Shown here: positions 56,969-64,000 of the stretch, one piece after another
Layout: every line of letters starts with the position of its first letter
How positions within the stretch are numbered: the first letter of the stretch is position 1
Source: Embleya hyalina
GTDB lineage: Bacteria > Actinomycetota > Actinomycetes > Streptomycetales > Streptomycetaceae
Assembly (NCBI RefSeq): GCF_003967355.1
Contig: NZ_BIFH01000014.1
Location: forward strand, 468,031-532,030
Length of the DNA stretch: 64,000 nucleotides
Reading direction: 5' to 3'
The notes under the pieces: generated by a model
Told to the model about the DNA's origin: nothing
What the model saw: only the letters and a program-made list of their open reading frames with translations
The model's database searches: none
Program-made: the position numbers and the translations under genes

Positions 56969-59515
56969 ATGGAATTCCGGATTCTCGGCCCGCTCGAATC
57001 GGTCCACGGCGGCGCCCCGGTGGACATCAAGGGCACCCGGCAGCGCACCGTGCTGGCCCTGCTCCTCCTGGAGGCCAACCACATCGTGCCCACCGACCGG
57101 CTCGTGGACGGCGTATGGGACAAGGCGCCGCCGACCACCAGCCGAGGGCAGATCCAGATCTGCATCTCCTCGCTGCGTCGGCAGTTGCCGGCCGCCGCGT
57201 TACCCGGGCTGATCACCACCCGATCACCCGGCTATCGACTACGCGTCGCCGACGGCCAACTCGACCTGCACGCCTTCGAGTCCGGGGTGGCCGCCGGCCG
57301 CCGCGCCGCGGCCGAGCGGCAACCGGAGCGCGCGGTCCGCGAGTTCCGGGCCGCACTCGATCTGTGGCACGGACCGGCGCTGGCCGGGATCGACAGCCGG
57401 CTGGTCCGGCACGGCGTCGCGCATCTGGACGAACGCCGCCTGGTGGTGCACGAGGAGTGCCTGGAACTGGAGTTGGCCACCGGCGCCCCGCACGGGCCGG
57501 CGGGCGAACTGCTCGCGCTGGTCGCCGCGCATCCGCTGCGCGAGCGGCTGCGGGTGCTGCTGATGACGGCGCTGTACCGGGCCGGCCGGCAGGCCGAGGC
57601 GCTGGAGGAGTACCGCAAGGCCCGGGAGATCCTGATCGAGGAACTGGGCATCGAGCCGGGCGAGGACCTGCGGCGGCTGCACCGGGCCATCCTGAGCGGC
57701 GACCCGGATCTGGTGCGACCCACCGCGCCGGCGGTGATCGAACCGGTCGTGATCGCGCCGACCCGGGTACCGCGCCTGTTGCCCGCGGACTTCGCCGACT
57801 TCACCGCACGCGTGGACCTCGCCCGGGAACTGACCCGGCCGCGCGACGCCGCCGGGCCGGGCACGGCGGTACCGATCACCGTGGTCACCGGACGTTGCGG
57901 CGTGGGCAAGACCACCCTGGCCGTGCACGCCGCACACCGGCTGGCCCCGGACTTCCCCGACGGCCAACTCTTCGCGAACCTGACCTCGGCGGGCGGCCCG
58001 GTGGACCCCCGCGATGTGCTCGGCCGCTTCCTGCGCGCGTTGGGCCTGGGCGGATCGGCGATCCCGGACGGCCTGGAGGAGCGTGCCGAGACCTACCGCG
58101 ACCTGCTCGCCGGTCGGCGGGTGCTGGTGGTCCTGGACGACGCGTCCTCGGAGAGCCAGGTCCTGCCGCTGCTGCCCGGCACCCCGGAGTGCCGGGTCCT
58201 GGTCACCTCCCGGCGGCGCTTCACCGGCCTGCCCGCCGCCGATCGGCTGGAGGTGCCCGCCTTCGACCCGGACGGCTCGGTCGAACTGCTCGCCCGGATC
58301 GTGGGCCGGCACCGGATCGCCGCCGAGCCGGACGCGGTGGCCGCGCTCTGCGCCGCGTGCGAACACCTGCCGCTGGCGCTGCGGATCGTGGCCACCCGGT
58401 TGGCGGCCCGGCCGCACTGGACCGTGTCGGACCTGGTCGCCCGGCTCGGCGACGGCTCCCGGCGACTGGACGAGCTGTGCTGCGGCGAGGTGAGCGTGCG
58501 GGGGAGCATCGCGCCCACCTACGAGGGCCTGAGCCCCGACGCCCGGCGGCTCTTTCGGCTGCTCGCCCTGCTCCAGGCCCCCGGATTCGCGTCCTGGGTC
58601 GGTGCGCCGCTCCTGGGCATCGACCCGCTGCGGGCGCAGGACCCGCTGGAGGAACTGGCCGAGTGCTATCTCCTCGACGTCGAGGTGAACGCCGGTACCG
58701 GGGTCGCCCGTTACCGGTTTCCCGAGTTGGTGTACACGTTCGCCCGGGAGCGGCTGGCCGCCGACGAACCGCCCGGAGTCCGTCGCGCGGCGCTGGAACG
58801 CACCCTGGGCGTACTGCTGTTCCTGCTCGGCGAGGCCCGGCGGCGACACCGCGGGCCGCGGGCGGGCGAGCCGCACGCGGGTGGGCGCCGGCGGGTGTTC
58901 TCCGCCGAACTGGTCGAACGGCTGCTGGCCGATCCGCTCGCCTGGTACGCGCAGGAACGCCCGTGGATCCTGGCGGCCATCCGACAGGCCGCCGCCGCCG
59001 GGTTCCTCGAGCACGCGCGCGGACTCGCGATGGGCACGGTCACCCTGTCCGAGGCCCGCACCCACCCGGCCGCCGGGCACGCGGTGGTGGGATTCGGCGA
59101 CGAGTGCGTCGAGGCCGCTTCGGCGCCCGACGCGTCGGTGCGCGCGCTCCGGGCGCACCTGCGCCTGGCGGAGGCCGATGCCGGGGCCGAGGAACACGTC
59201 GGGGAGATCCGCACGTTGCTCGACCCGGCCGATACCGGGTACGGGCGCGGCGAGGTGCGGCAGGCGGGCGTGCTCGCGGTGGCCGCCCGGGCGCTCGCGG
59301 CGAACATGGCGCGACCGCGGGCCGGGTCCGCGCCGTCGTCGTTGTTCGGGGAGCGGGTGGAACCGGGTCTCGAAACGGGCGCGTTCGGGCCCGGGCCCGG
59401 GTCGGTGGGCGATGCCGGCGCGTGGGTCCGGGCGGCGTTTCCGCATGTGCGTGCGCTGCGCGTGGAGGGCTGCCCGTCGGGCGGACCCGGAAGCGCGCCG
59501 GTGCGTGCGGAGTAG
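56969..59515 (+). CDS. AfsR/SARP-type pathway regulator with NB-ARC ATPase domain
   Basis: An 848-residue regulator. Residues 1-95 are a winged-helix OmpR-type domain (MEFRILGPLESVHGGAPVDI), ~100-245 a bacterial transcriptional activation domain (EECLELELATGAPHG, LMTALYRAGRQAEALEEYRK). The NB-ARC ATPase follows, with P-loop VTGRCGVGKTTLAVHAA (residue ~310) and Walker B VLVVLDDASSESQV. The C-terminal TPR region seen in full AfsR is mostly missing. Residue 78 Leu is encoded by TTA (57200-57202), so translation should depend on the bldA tRNA and be limited to late growth. It is the closest regulator to the downstream NRPS gene. Confidence 0.92.
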   Translation: MEFRILGPLESVHGGAPVDIKGTRQRTVLALLLLEANHIVPTDRLVDGVWDKAPPTTSRGQIQICISSLRRQLPAAALPGLITTRSPGYRLRVADGQLDLHAFESGVAAGRRAAAERQPERAVREFRAALDLWHGPALAGIDSRLVRHGVAHLDERRLVVHEECLELELATGAPHGPAGELLALVAAHPLRERLRVLLMTALYRAGRQAEALEEYRKAREILIEELGIEPGEDLRRLHRAILSGDPDLVRPTAPAVIEPVVIAPTRVPRLLPADFADFTARVDLARELTRPRDAAGPGTAVPITVVTGRCGVGKTTLAVHAAHRLAPDFPDGQLFANLTSAGGPVDPRDVLGRFLRALGLGGSAIPDGLEERAETYRDLLAGRRVLVVLDDASSESQVLPLLPGTPECRVLVTSRRRFTGLPAADRLEVPAFDPDGSVELLARIVGRHRIAAEPDAVAALCAACEHLPLALRIVATRLAARPHWTVSDLVARLGDGSRRLDELCCGEVSVRGSIAPTYEGLSPDARRLFRLLALLQAPGFASWVGAPLLGIDPLRAQDPLEELAECYLLDVEVNAGTGVARYRFPELVYTFARERLAADEPPGVRRAALERTLGVLLFLLGEARRRHRGPRAGEPHAGGRRRVFSAELVERLLADPLAWYAQERPWILAAIRQAAAAGFLEHARGLAMGTVTLSEARTHPAAGHAVVGFGDECVEAASAPDASVRALRAHLRLAEADAGAEEHVGEIRTLLDPADTGYGRGEVRQAGVLAVAARALAANMARPRAGSAPSSLFGERVEPGLETGAFGPGPGSVGDAGAWVRAAFPHVRALRVEGCPSGGPGSAPVRAE

Positions 59516-60206
59516 CGGGCTCGGTCCGGGCGGACGGCCCGCGCGCAGCGCACGGATCGTCCTCGGCGGGCACCTCGTTCCGAGTGGACGGCCGGGCCCG
59601 GCCGTCGTCCGGCCGTACGCGCGAGCCCTGGCCGAGCCCGCGCGTACTTCGGTCCGGACGACGACACGGGTCCGGCCGTCCACCCTGTCCGGTGCGCGTC
59701 CGGCCCCCACCCTCGCCACGTCCCGCCCTCCCCTCGGGACGCGCGGTGGCCCCGGCACGCTTCCGGTTCGACACGTGCATTCGGATCCGGAGCCCGTTCC
59801 GGCCCCGGACACGCTCCCACTTCCGCACGCGTCGTGGATCCGAGGACGCCGCCCTCGAACCCCGTCCGTCCGGGAACGTCTCCCCGGACCCGGCTCGCCC
59901 TCCCCGCCTCGCCGATCACGTTGCCACGCGCGTATATCGGCGTCACGGTGCGAGTGGGCGCTCCCCCCACGACACGCAGGATATGGGGGCCGGCTTTTCC
60001 TTTCCTATCGGTGCGTTCTCCGTTTCCTATCCTTGACGCCCTCGCATTCGCGTCCTTACGGTGCGAACGTTTGCCGACGAACACATCGCCACGGGGCTTC
60101 CGCCGAGGTATCGCACCGATGGGAAGGGCGTCACGATGGACCGCGACTCCGGGCAAGGGCGAGGAATTTCGAAGGCGTTGCGGGGGAACGAGAGAGGTCG
60201 TGGACG
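59516..60206. other. 691-bp region between SARP and NRPS genes
   Basis: 59516-59980 is GC-rich antisense-type sequence with no credible gene. 59990-60065 is AT-richer and holds the probable NRPS promoter. 60066-60206 is a leader of about 145 bases, including ATG 60132 that opens no convincing protein. Confidence 0.6.
60001..60062 (+). promoter_or_regulatory. Probable SARP-activated promoter of the NRPS gene
   Basis: TTGACG (60033-60038) and TACGGT (60057-60062) are an 18-bp-spaced housekeeping-type promoter. Immediately upstream, TTTCCTATC occurs twice (60001-60009 and 60023-60031) exactly 22 bp apart, two helical turns, with a weaker copy between. SARP proteins bind direct repeats spaced by 11 or 22 bp beside the -35 region, so this is a likely target of the neighbouring regulator. 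Confidence 0.55.
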
Positions 60207-63200
60207 ATGAACGGGGCGGGTGCGGCCGACGGGCGAATCGGGTCCGTCGCGGGCGGGTCCGGCGGCCGTGACGCCGGCATGACGGCGGGTTGGCGGGCGG
60301 CGGTGGCCGGGATCTGGCGCGCCGGGCTCGGGTGCGGCGCCGACGCGGAGGCCGGGGTTCCGGTTCGGGACGACGCGGACTTCTTCGCCGAGGGCGGCGA
60401 CTCGGTCGCCGCCGTGGAGACCGCGATCGCGCTGCGGGAGCTGACCGGCTCCGACGATCTGGCGCTCGACATCCTCTACGACCACCCGGAGTTCGGCCGG
60501 CTGCTCGCGGCGCTCGGCGCCGGGCGCGTGGTCCCGGGACAGGACGAGTTCCGCGAACTCACCCCGGCCGAGGAGCACCTGTGGGTGGCCGAGCAGCGGC
60601 ACCCGGGGACGCCGATCCACCACATCGACGCCCGCTACCGATTCGCCCGCTCGCCGAACGTGCCCCGGCTGATCGCCGCGCTGGACGAGGTGGCCGGGCG
60701 TTACGCCGCGCTGCAGCGCGGATTCGCGGCGCCCGGACGGGCCTTCGAGGTGTCCGGGGTGTCGGTGCCGGTGCGCTGGGTGGACGCCCAGGGTGTGCCC
60801 GACGCGGTGGTGCGCACCCTGCTGGACGACGAGATCCGGACCCCGTTCGACCTCGCCCACCCACCCCTGCTGCGCGCCCTGGTGGTGGACCGGGGCGAGG
60901 TCGGCGCCGAACTCCTGCTCACCGCACACCACCTCGTCTGCGACACCGCCTCGCTGGCGCTGCTCGAAGGCGAGTTGCAGCGCCGGTACGCCGGAGCACC
61001 GGACCCGGGCGGACGGTCGAAGCCGCTCGGAGCGCCCTCGGGCCCGTTCGCCGCCCGCCCGGCCGCGCCGTCCGTCGCCGACTCGGCCGCCGCGCTCGCC
61101 TCCTGGCGGGCGACCCTGGCCGGGTGCCCGCGCGCCATCGCGCTGCCGCACGACCTGCCCCGGCCGGGGACGCTCGACGTTGCGGGCGGTGTGCACCGCA
61201 TGGTGGTCCCGGCCGGGGCGAGCGCCGCGCTGCACGCGGTGGCCGCCGATGAGCGGCTGAGCCCGTTCATGACCTGGGTGGCGGGCTACCTCGTCGGCCT
61301 CGCCGCGGTGACCGGCGAGCGCGACCTCGTGGTGGCCGTACCGGTGTCCACCCGCCGACCCGAACAGCGGTACGAGGTCGGCACGTTCGTGGACACGCTG
61401 CCGCTACGGCTGACCCTGACCCCGGGTCTGACCGCGCGTGCCCTGGCACGGCGGGTCCGCCGGGTGGTCGCCGAGGCGCTGGCCCGTCGGCACGTACCCT
61501 TCCGGCGCATCGTCGCGGCGCTGCCGCCGGCGCCCGGTGAGCAGTCGCGCGCCCCGCTCGCCCAGGTCGGACTCACCTACGTGGACACCTCGGAACGGGG
61601 ACTGCGACTGGGCCGATCGTGGGCCGGTCGCACGTCGATGCCGACCGGTGGCACGAAGTACGAACTGCTGTGGGCGGTCACCCGGCGAGGCGACCGTACG
61701 ATCGCCGAACTGGAATATCGGACCGGCCTGTTCAGCGAGCAGGCGGCGGCCGACCTGCACGCCCGGATGATGACCGCGATCGAGGCGGCCTTCGCCGACC
61801 CGGACATCGAACTGCCGCTTCCGGCCGGAGTGTTGCCCAGGCGCAGCGCGCGGCGGCGCACGATGGGGGACAGGGCCGCCCGGATCGAGGCGGTGCCGCC
61901 GCGGGCCGTGGACGCGATCGGGCTCGGGTCGAACGTCGAGGCGGGAAAGACCCCGCGTGGCGAAACCTTCGGCCTCGCCGGCGGGTTCGTCGACGCCCGA
62001 CGGATGGCGAGCCCGGTGGTCGAGGACGCCGAGTACGTGCCGGTGCACGAACTAGTGCGCCGACACGCGCGGGAGCGGCCGGACGCGATCGCCATCCGGC
62101 ACCGCGAACGCGAGCTGACCTATCGCGAGTTGGACGAGCAGGCCGCCGAGGTGGCCGCCGGACTGCGGGCCGCCGGGTTGCGCCGGGGCGCCGTGGTGGC
62201 CGTGCCGATCGGTCGCGGCGCCGACCTGGTCATCGCGTGCCTGGGCGTGCTGCACGCGGGATGCGCATACCTGCCGGTGGACGTACGGCAGCCGACCGCC
62301 CGCACCCGCAGCATCGTTCGGGCCACCGCCCAGGCGGCACTGGTCGCCGACGAGACCACCGCCGCGCTCGTGGTCGACCTGGTACCGGTCTTGTGCCTGG
62401 AACTGCTGGCCGAGCGGCGGCGATCCGGGGCCCGGACGGTGCCCTCGGCGACGCCGGTGCGGGTGCACGGGGACGACATCGCCTACGTGATGTCCACGTC
62501 CGGGTCCACCGGTACGCCCAAGGCGGTGATGGTGCCGCACCGGGCGATCAGCCGGCTGGTCCCGCACGCCGAGTATCTGCGGATCGGCGTCGAGGACCGG
62601 GTCGCGCAGCTGTGCAACCCGGCGTTCGACGCGTCGACGTTCGAGATCTGGGGCGCGCTCTCCGGCGGCGCCACGCTGGTGATCGAGGACGCCGACGTGG
62701 TGCTCTCGCCGACCCGGCTGCGGGCCTTCCTCGCCGAGCAGCGGATCACCGTGTTGTGGCTCACCACCACGCTGCTCAACCAGGTGATCGACGTCGCGCC
62801 GGACGCGCTCGGCCGGTTGCGGGTGTTGCTGGCCGGGGGCGAGCCGCACGATTTGCGCCGCCTGGAGAAGTTGTTCGCGCGCGGGCGGCGGCCGGCCCGG
62901 GTGGTGAACGGGTACGGGCCCACCGAGAACACCACGTTCAGTACCACGCACGACATCACGCCGGACAACCTCCGGGCCGGCGTGGTGCCCATCGGCCGGC
63001 CGTTCGGCGACGGCACGGCCTACGCGCTCGACCCGAGGGGGCTTCCGGTCGCGGCCGGCGAGGAGGGCGAACTGTATGTGGGCGGCGAGGGGTTGGCGCA
63101 CGGATACCTGAACTCCCCGGCGGCGACCGCGGCGGCGTTCGTACCGGACCCGTTCGACCCGCGCGGCGGGCGCCGGCTGTACCGCACCGGCGACCGGGTT

Positions 63201-63659
63201 CGGCAACTGCCGTGTGGCTCCTTCCAGTTTCTCGGGCGCCGGGACCACCAGGTCAAGGCCAAGGGGGTCCGGGTGGAACTGGGCGAGGTGGAGGCGGTGG
63301 TACGGCGCCAGCCGACGGTGGCCGACACGGTGGTGTTCGGCCGGCCCACGGACAACGGCACCGAGATCGTCGCGTGTGTCACCCCGGCTCCGGTCCCGGC
63401 CGTGATCGGGGCGGGCGGCGGCGTCGCGGCCCCGAGTGTGCCGGCGCTGGACGTGGCGGCGCTGGGTGAGCGGCTGCGGCTGGAGCTGCCGGAGTACATG
63501 CTGCCCACGCTCGTTCCGTTGGACCGGATCCCGATCGACGCCGAGGGCAAGGTCGACCGCGCCGCGCTGGAGGCCGCCGCGCGCCCGAAGGCGGAGGCGT
63601 CGCGACGCACGAGCCTCACGGCCGCACAGGTATTGGTGACCAACGACGTGAAGTGGTAG
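60207..63659 (+). CDS. Nonribosomal peptide synthetase, carrier-condensation-adenylation order
   Basis: A 1150-residue NRPS. Carrier domain first (residues ~28-97, DFFAEGGDSVAAVE, phosphopantetheine Ser66). The condensation domain follows (~105-555, HHLVCDTAS at 241-249; the usual Gly after Asp is Thr). A 60-residue linker leads to the adenylation domain (~610-1130: A3 STSGSTGTPKAVMVPH, A4 FDASTFEIWG, A5 NGYGPTENTT, A10 GKVDRAAL). No carrier follows. Specificity positions read D-A-F-W-L-A-G-T-F-K, closest to remembered valine-type codes. The protein must receive its upstream acyl group on Ser66 from another enzyme and hand its adenylate to a carrier elsewhere. AGAGAGG lies nine bases before the ATG. 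Confidence 0.93.
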   Translation: MNGAGAADGRIGSVAGGSGGRDAGMTAGWRAAVAGIWRAGLGCGADAEAGVPVRDDADFFAEGGDSVAAVETAIALRELTGSDDLALDILYDHPEFGRLLAALGAGRVVPGQDEFRELTPAEEHLWVAEQRHPGTPIHHIDARYRFARSPNVPRLIAALDEVAGRYAALQRGFAAPGRAFEVSGVSVPVRWVDAQGVPDAVVRTLLDDEIRTPFDLAHPPLLRALVVDRGEVGAELLLTAHHLVCDTASLALLEGELQRRYAGAPDPGGRSKPLGAPSGPFAARPAAPSVADSAAALASWRATLAGCPRAIALPHDLPRPGTLDVAGGVHRMVVPAGASAALHAVAADERLSPFMTWVAGYLVGLAAVTGERDLVVAVPVSTRRPEQRYEVGTFVDTLPLRLTLTPGLTARALARRVRRVVAEALARRHVPFRRIVAALPPAPGEQSRAPLAQVGLTYVDTSERGLRLGRSWAGRTSMPTGGTKYELLWAVTRRGDRTIAELEYRTGLFSEQAAADLHARMMTAIEAAFADPDIELPLPAGVLPRRSARRRTMGDRAARIEAVPPRAVDAIGLGSNVEAGKTPRGETFGLAGGFVDARRMASPVVEDAEYVPVHELVRRHARERPDAIAIRHRERELTYRELDEQAAEVAAGLRAAGLRRGAVVAVPIGRGADLVIACLGVLHAGCAYLPVDVRQPTARTRSIVRATAQAALVADETTAALVVDLVPVLCLELLAERRRSGARTVPSATPVRVHGDDIAYVMSTSGSTGTPKAVMVPHRAISRLVPHAEYLRIGVEDRVAQLCNPAFDASTFEIWGALSGGATLVIEDADVVLSPTRLRAFLAEQRITVLWLTTTLLNQVIDVAPDALGRLRVLLAGGEPHDLRRLEKLFARGRRPARVVNGYGPTENTTFSTTHDITPDNLRAGVVPIGRPFGDGTAYALDPRGLPVAAGEEGELYVGGEGLAHGYLNSPAATAAAFVPDPFDPRGGRRLYRTGDRVRQLPCGSFQFLGRRDHQVKAKGVRVELGEVEAVVRRQPTVADTVVFGRPTDNGTEIVACVTPAPVPAVIGAGGGVAAPSVPALDVAALGERLRLELPEYMLPTLVPLDRIPIDAEGKVDRAALEAAARPKAEASRRTSLTAAQVLVTNDVKW

Positions 63660-63668
63660 GCCGCTTCC

Positions 63669-63715
63669 GGCCCGCCGGCCCGCCGGCCCGCCGGCCCGCC
63701 GGCCCGCCGGCCCGG
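63669..63715. repeat. 8-bp tandem repeat GGCCCGCC
   Basis: Five perfect copies of GGCCCGCC and a partial sixth follow directly after the NRPS stop codon (9 bases away). Confidence 0.9.
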
Positions 63716-63763
63716 TGATCCGGTGATCCGGTGATCCGGTGATCCGGTGATCGGGTGATCGGA
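63716..63763. repeat. 8-bp tandem repeat TGATCCGG
   Basis: Four perfect copies (63716-63747) and two variants (TGATCGGG, TGATCGGA) follow the GGCCCGCC array without a gap. Confidence 0.9.
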
Positions 63764-64000
63764 GTCCGGATGCCCGGGTTCGGACCTGGTGGCCTGGTGA
63801 TCCGAGGCCGGATGCCCGGAGTCCGGCACTCGGTGGCCCGGTGAACACCGAGTCCGGATGCCCGGGGTCCGCAACCTGGTGGCCCGGTGAATGCAAGTCC
63901 GGATGCCCGGAGTCCGGCACCCGGTGGCCCGGTGATCCGAGTCGGGATGCCGGGCCCGGGGCCGGAACCTGGTGGCCCGGTGATGCAAGTCCGGGTGTCC
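63764..64000. repeat. Minisatellite of ~43-48 bp units, continuing past the window
   Basis: Five successive units share the skeleton GTCCGGATGCCCGGAGTCCG, a variable middle, GGTGGCCCGGTGA and a short tail (TCCGA, ACACCGA or ATGCAA). A sixth starts at the window edge. The GGTGA(T)CCG tail matches the preceding 8-bp array, suggesting that all three arrays grew from one another. No gene is visible in 63660-64000. Confidence 0.85.

Noticed and set aside
58711..60156. Minus-strand frames antisense to the SARP 3' end and the SARP-NRPS gap
   Set aside because: Arg/Pro/Ser-rich shadow composition, no motifs and no ribosome binding site.
63669..64000. Possible CRISPR array
   Set aside because: Units are contiguous and similar throughout, without unique spacers between identical repeats; no cas genes are present.

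Overview
The window is very GC-rich, gene-dense actinobacterial DNA, most likely chromosome of a member of the Streptomycetaceae. Supporting signs are a whiJ/DUF397/abaA-type regulatory triad, a snapalysin gene divergent from a LysR regulator, an ECF41 sigma factor facing its carboxymuconolactone-decarboxylase partner, an AfsR-type SARP regulator with a TTA (bldA) codon, and a monomeric isocitrate dehydrogenase. No rRNA, tRNA, CRISPR array, insertion sequence or phage module was seen.

Layout. 1-1.2 kb holds two decayed genes, one with an internal stop and one with two frameshifts. 1.2-13.5 kb is an accessory regulatory and housekeeping mix: the AbaA/WhiJ/DUF397 triad, a PrmC-like methyltransferase, the ECF41 pair, an epoxide hydrolase, a small membrane protein translationally coupled to a STAND/TPR protein, a TetR-SRPBCC divergent pair with a clear operator, and a MepB-like protein. 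13.7-16.9 kb encodes a large secreted M4-plus-M28 double protease. 17-28.5 kb holds a HTH/TPR regulator, a repeat-filled gene-free stretch, a HxlR/MFS divergent pair, a HhH-GPD protein, a lipid- or membrane-anchored serine hydrolase, DUF5984 and an AbiEii-like nucleotidyltransferase, an acyl-CoA ligase opposite a GAF-LuxR regulator, and a broken toxin-antitoxin-like pair.

28.9-41.6 kb is the most coherent block. Eight genes on the minus strand (BMP-type nucleoside lipoprotein, ABC ATPase, two permeases, nucleoside phosphorylase, MtaD-like amidohydrolase, MsrP-like molybdo-oxidoreductase and an FNR-type reductase) are flanked by mtnD-mtnC on one side and mtnA-mtnB on the other. Read together they describe uptake of a nucleoside such as 5'-methylthioadenosine, its deamination and phosphorolysis, and recycling of the methylthioribose part to the methionine precursor. 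A small Cys-rich gene and two perfect dyads lie in the divergent promoter region.

41.7-56.4 kb carries the LysR-snapalysin pair, a NYN-like protein, a Cys-rich unknown, a HTH-membrane-ricin-like protein, an RNA 2',3'-cyclic phosphodiesterase, a sulfite oxidase, isocitrate dehydrogenase, a FAD oxidase followed by an S9 peptidase, a glycerophosphodiester phosphodiesterase and a saccharopine-dehydrogenase-like protein. From 57 kb a biosynthetic locus begins: a SARP-NB-ARC regulator and a nonribosomal peptide synthetase with the unusual order carrier-condensation-adenylation. The window ends in nested 8-bp and ~45-bp tandem repeats that run off the edge.
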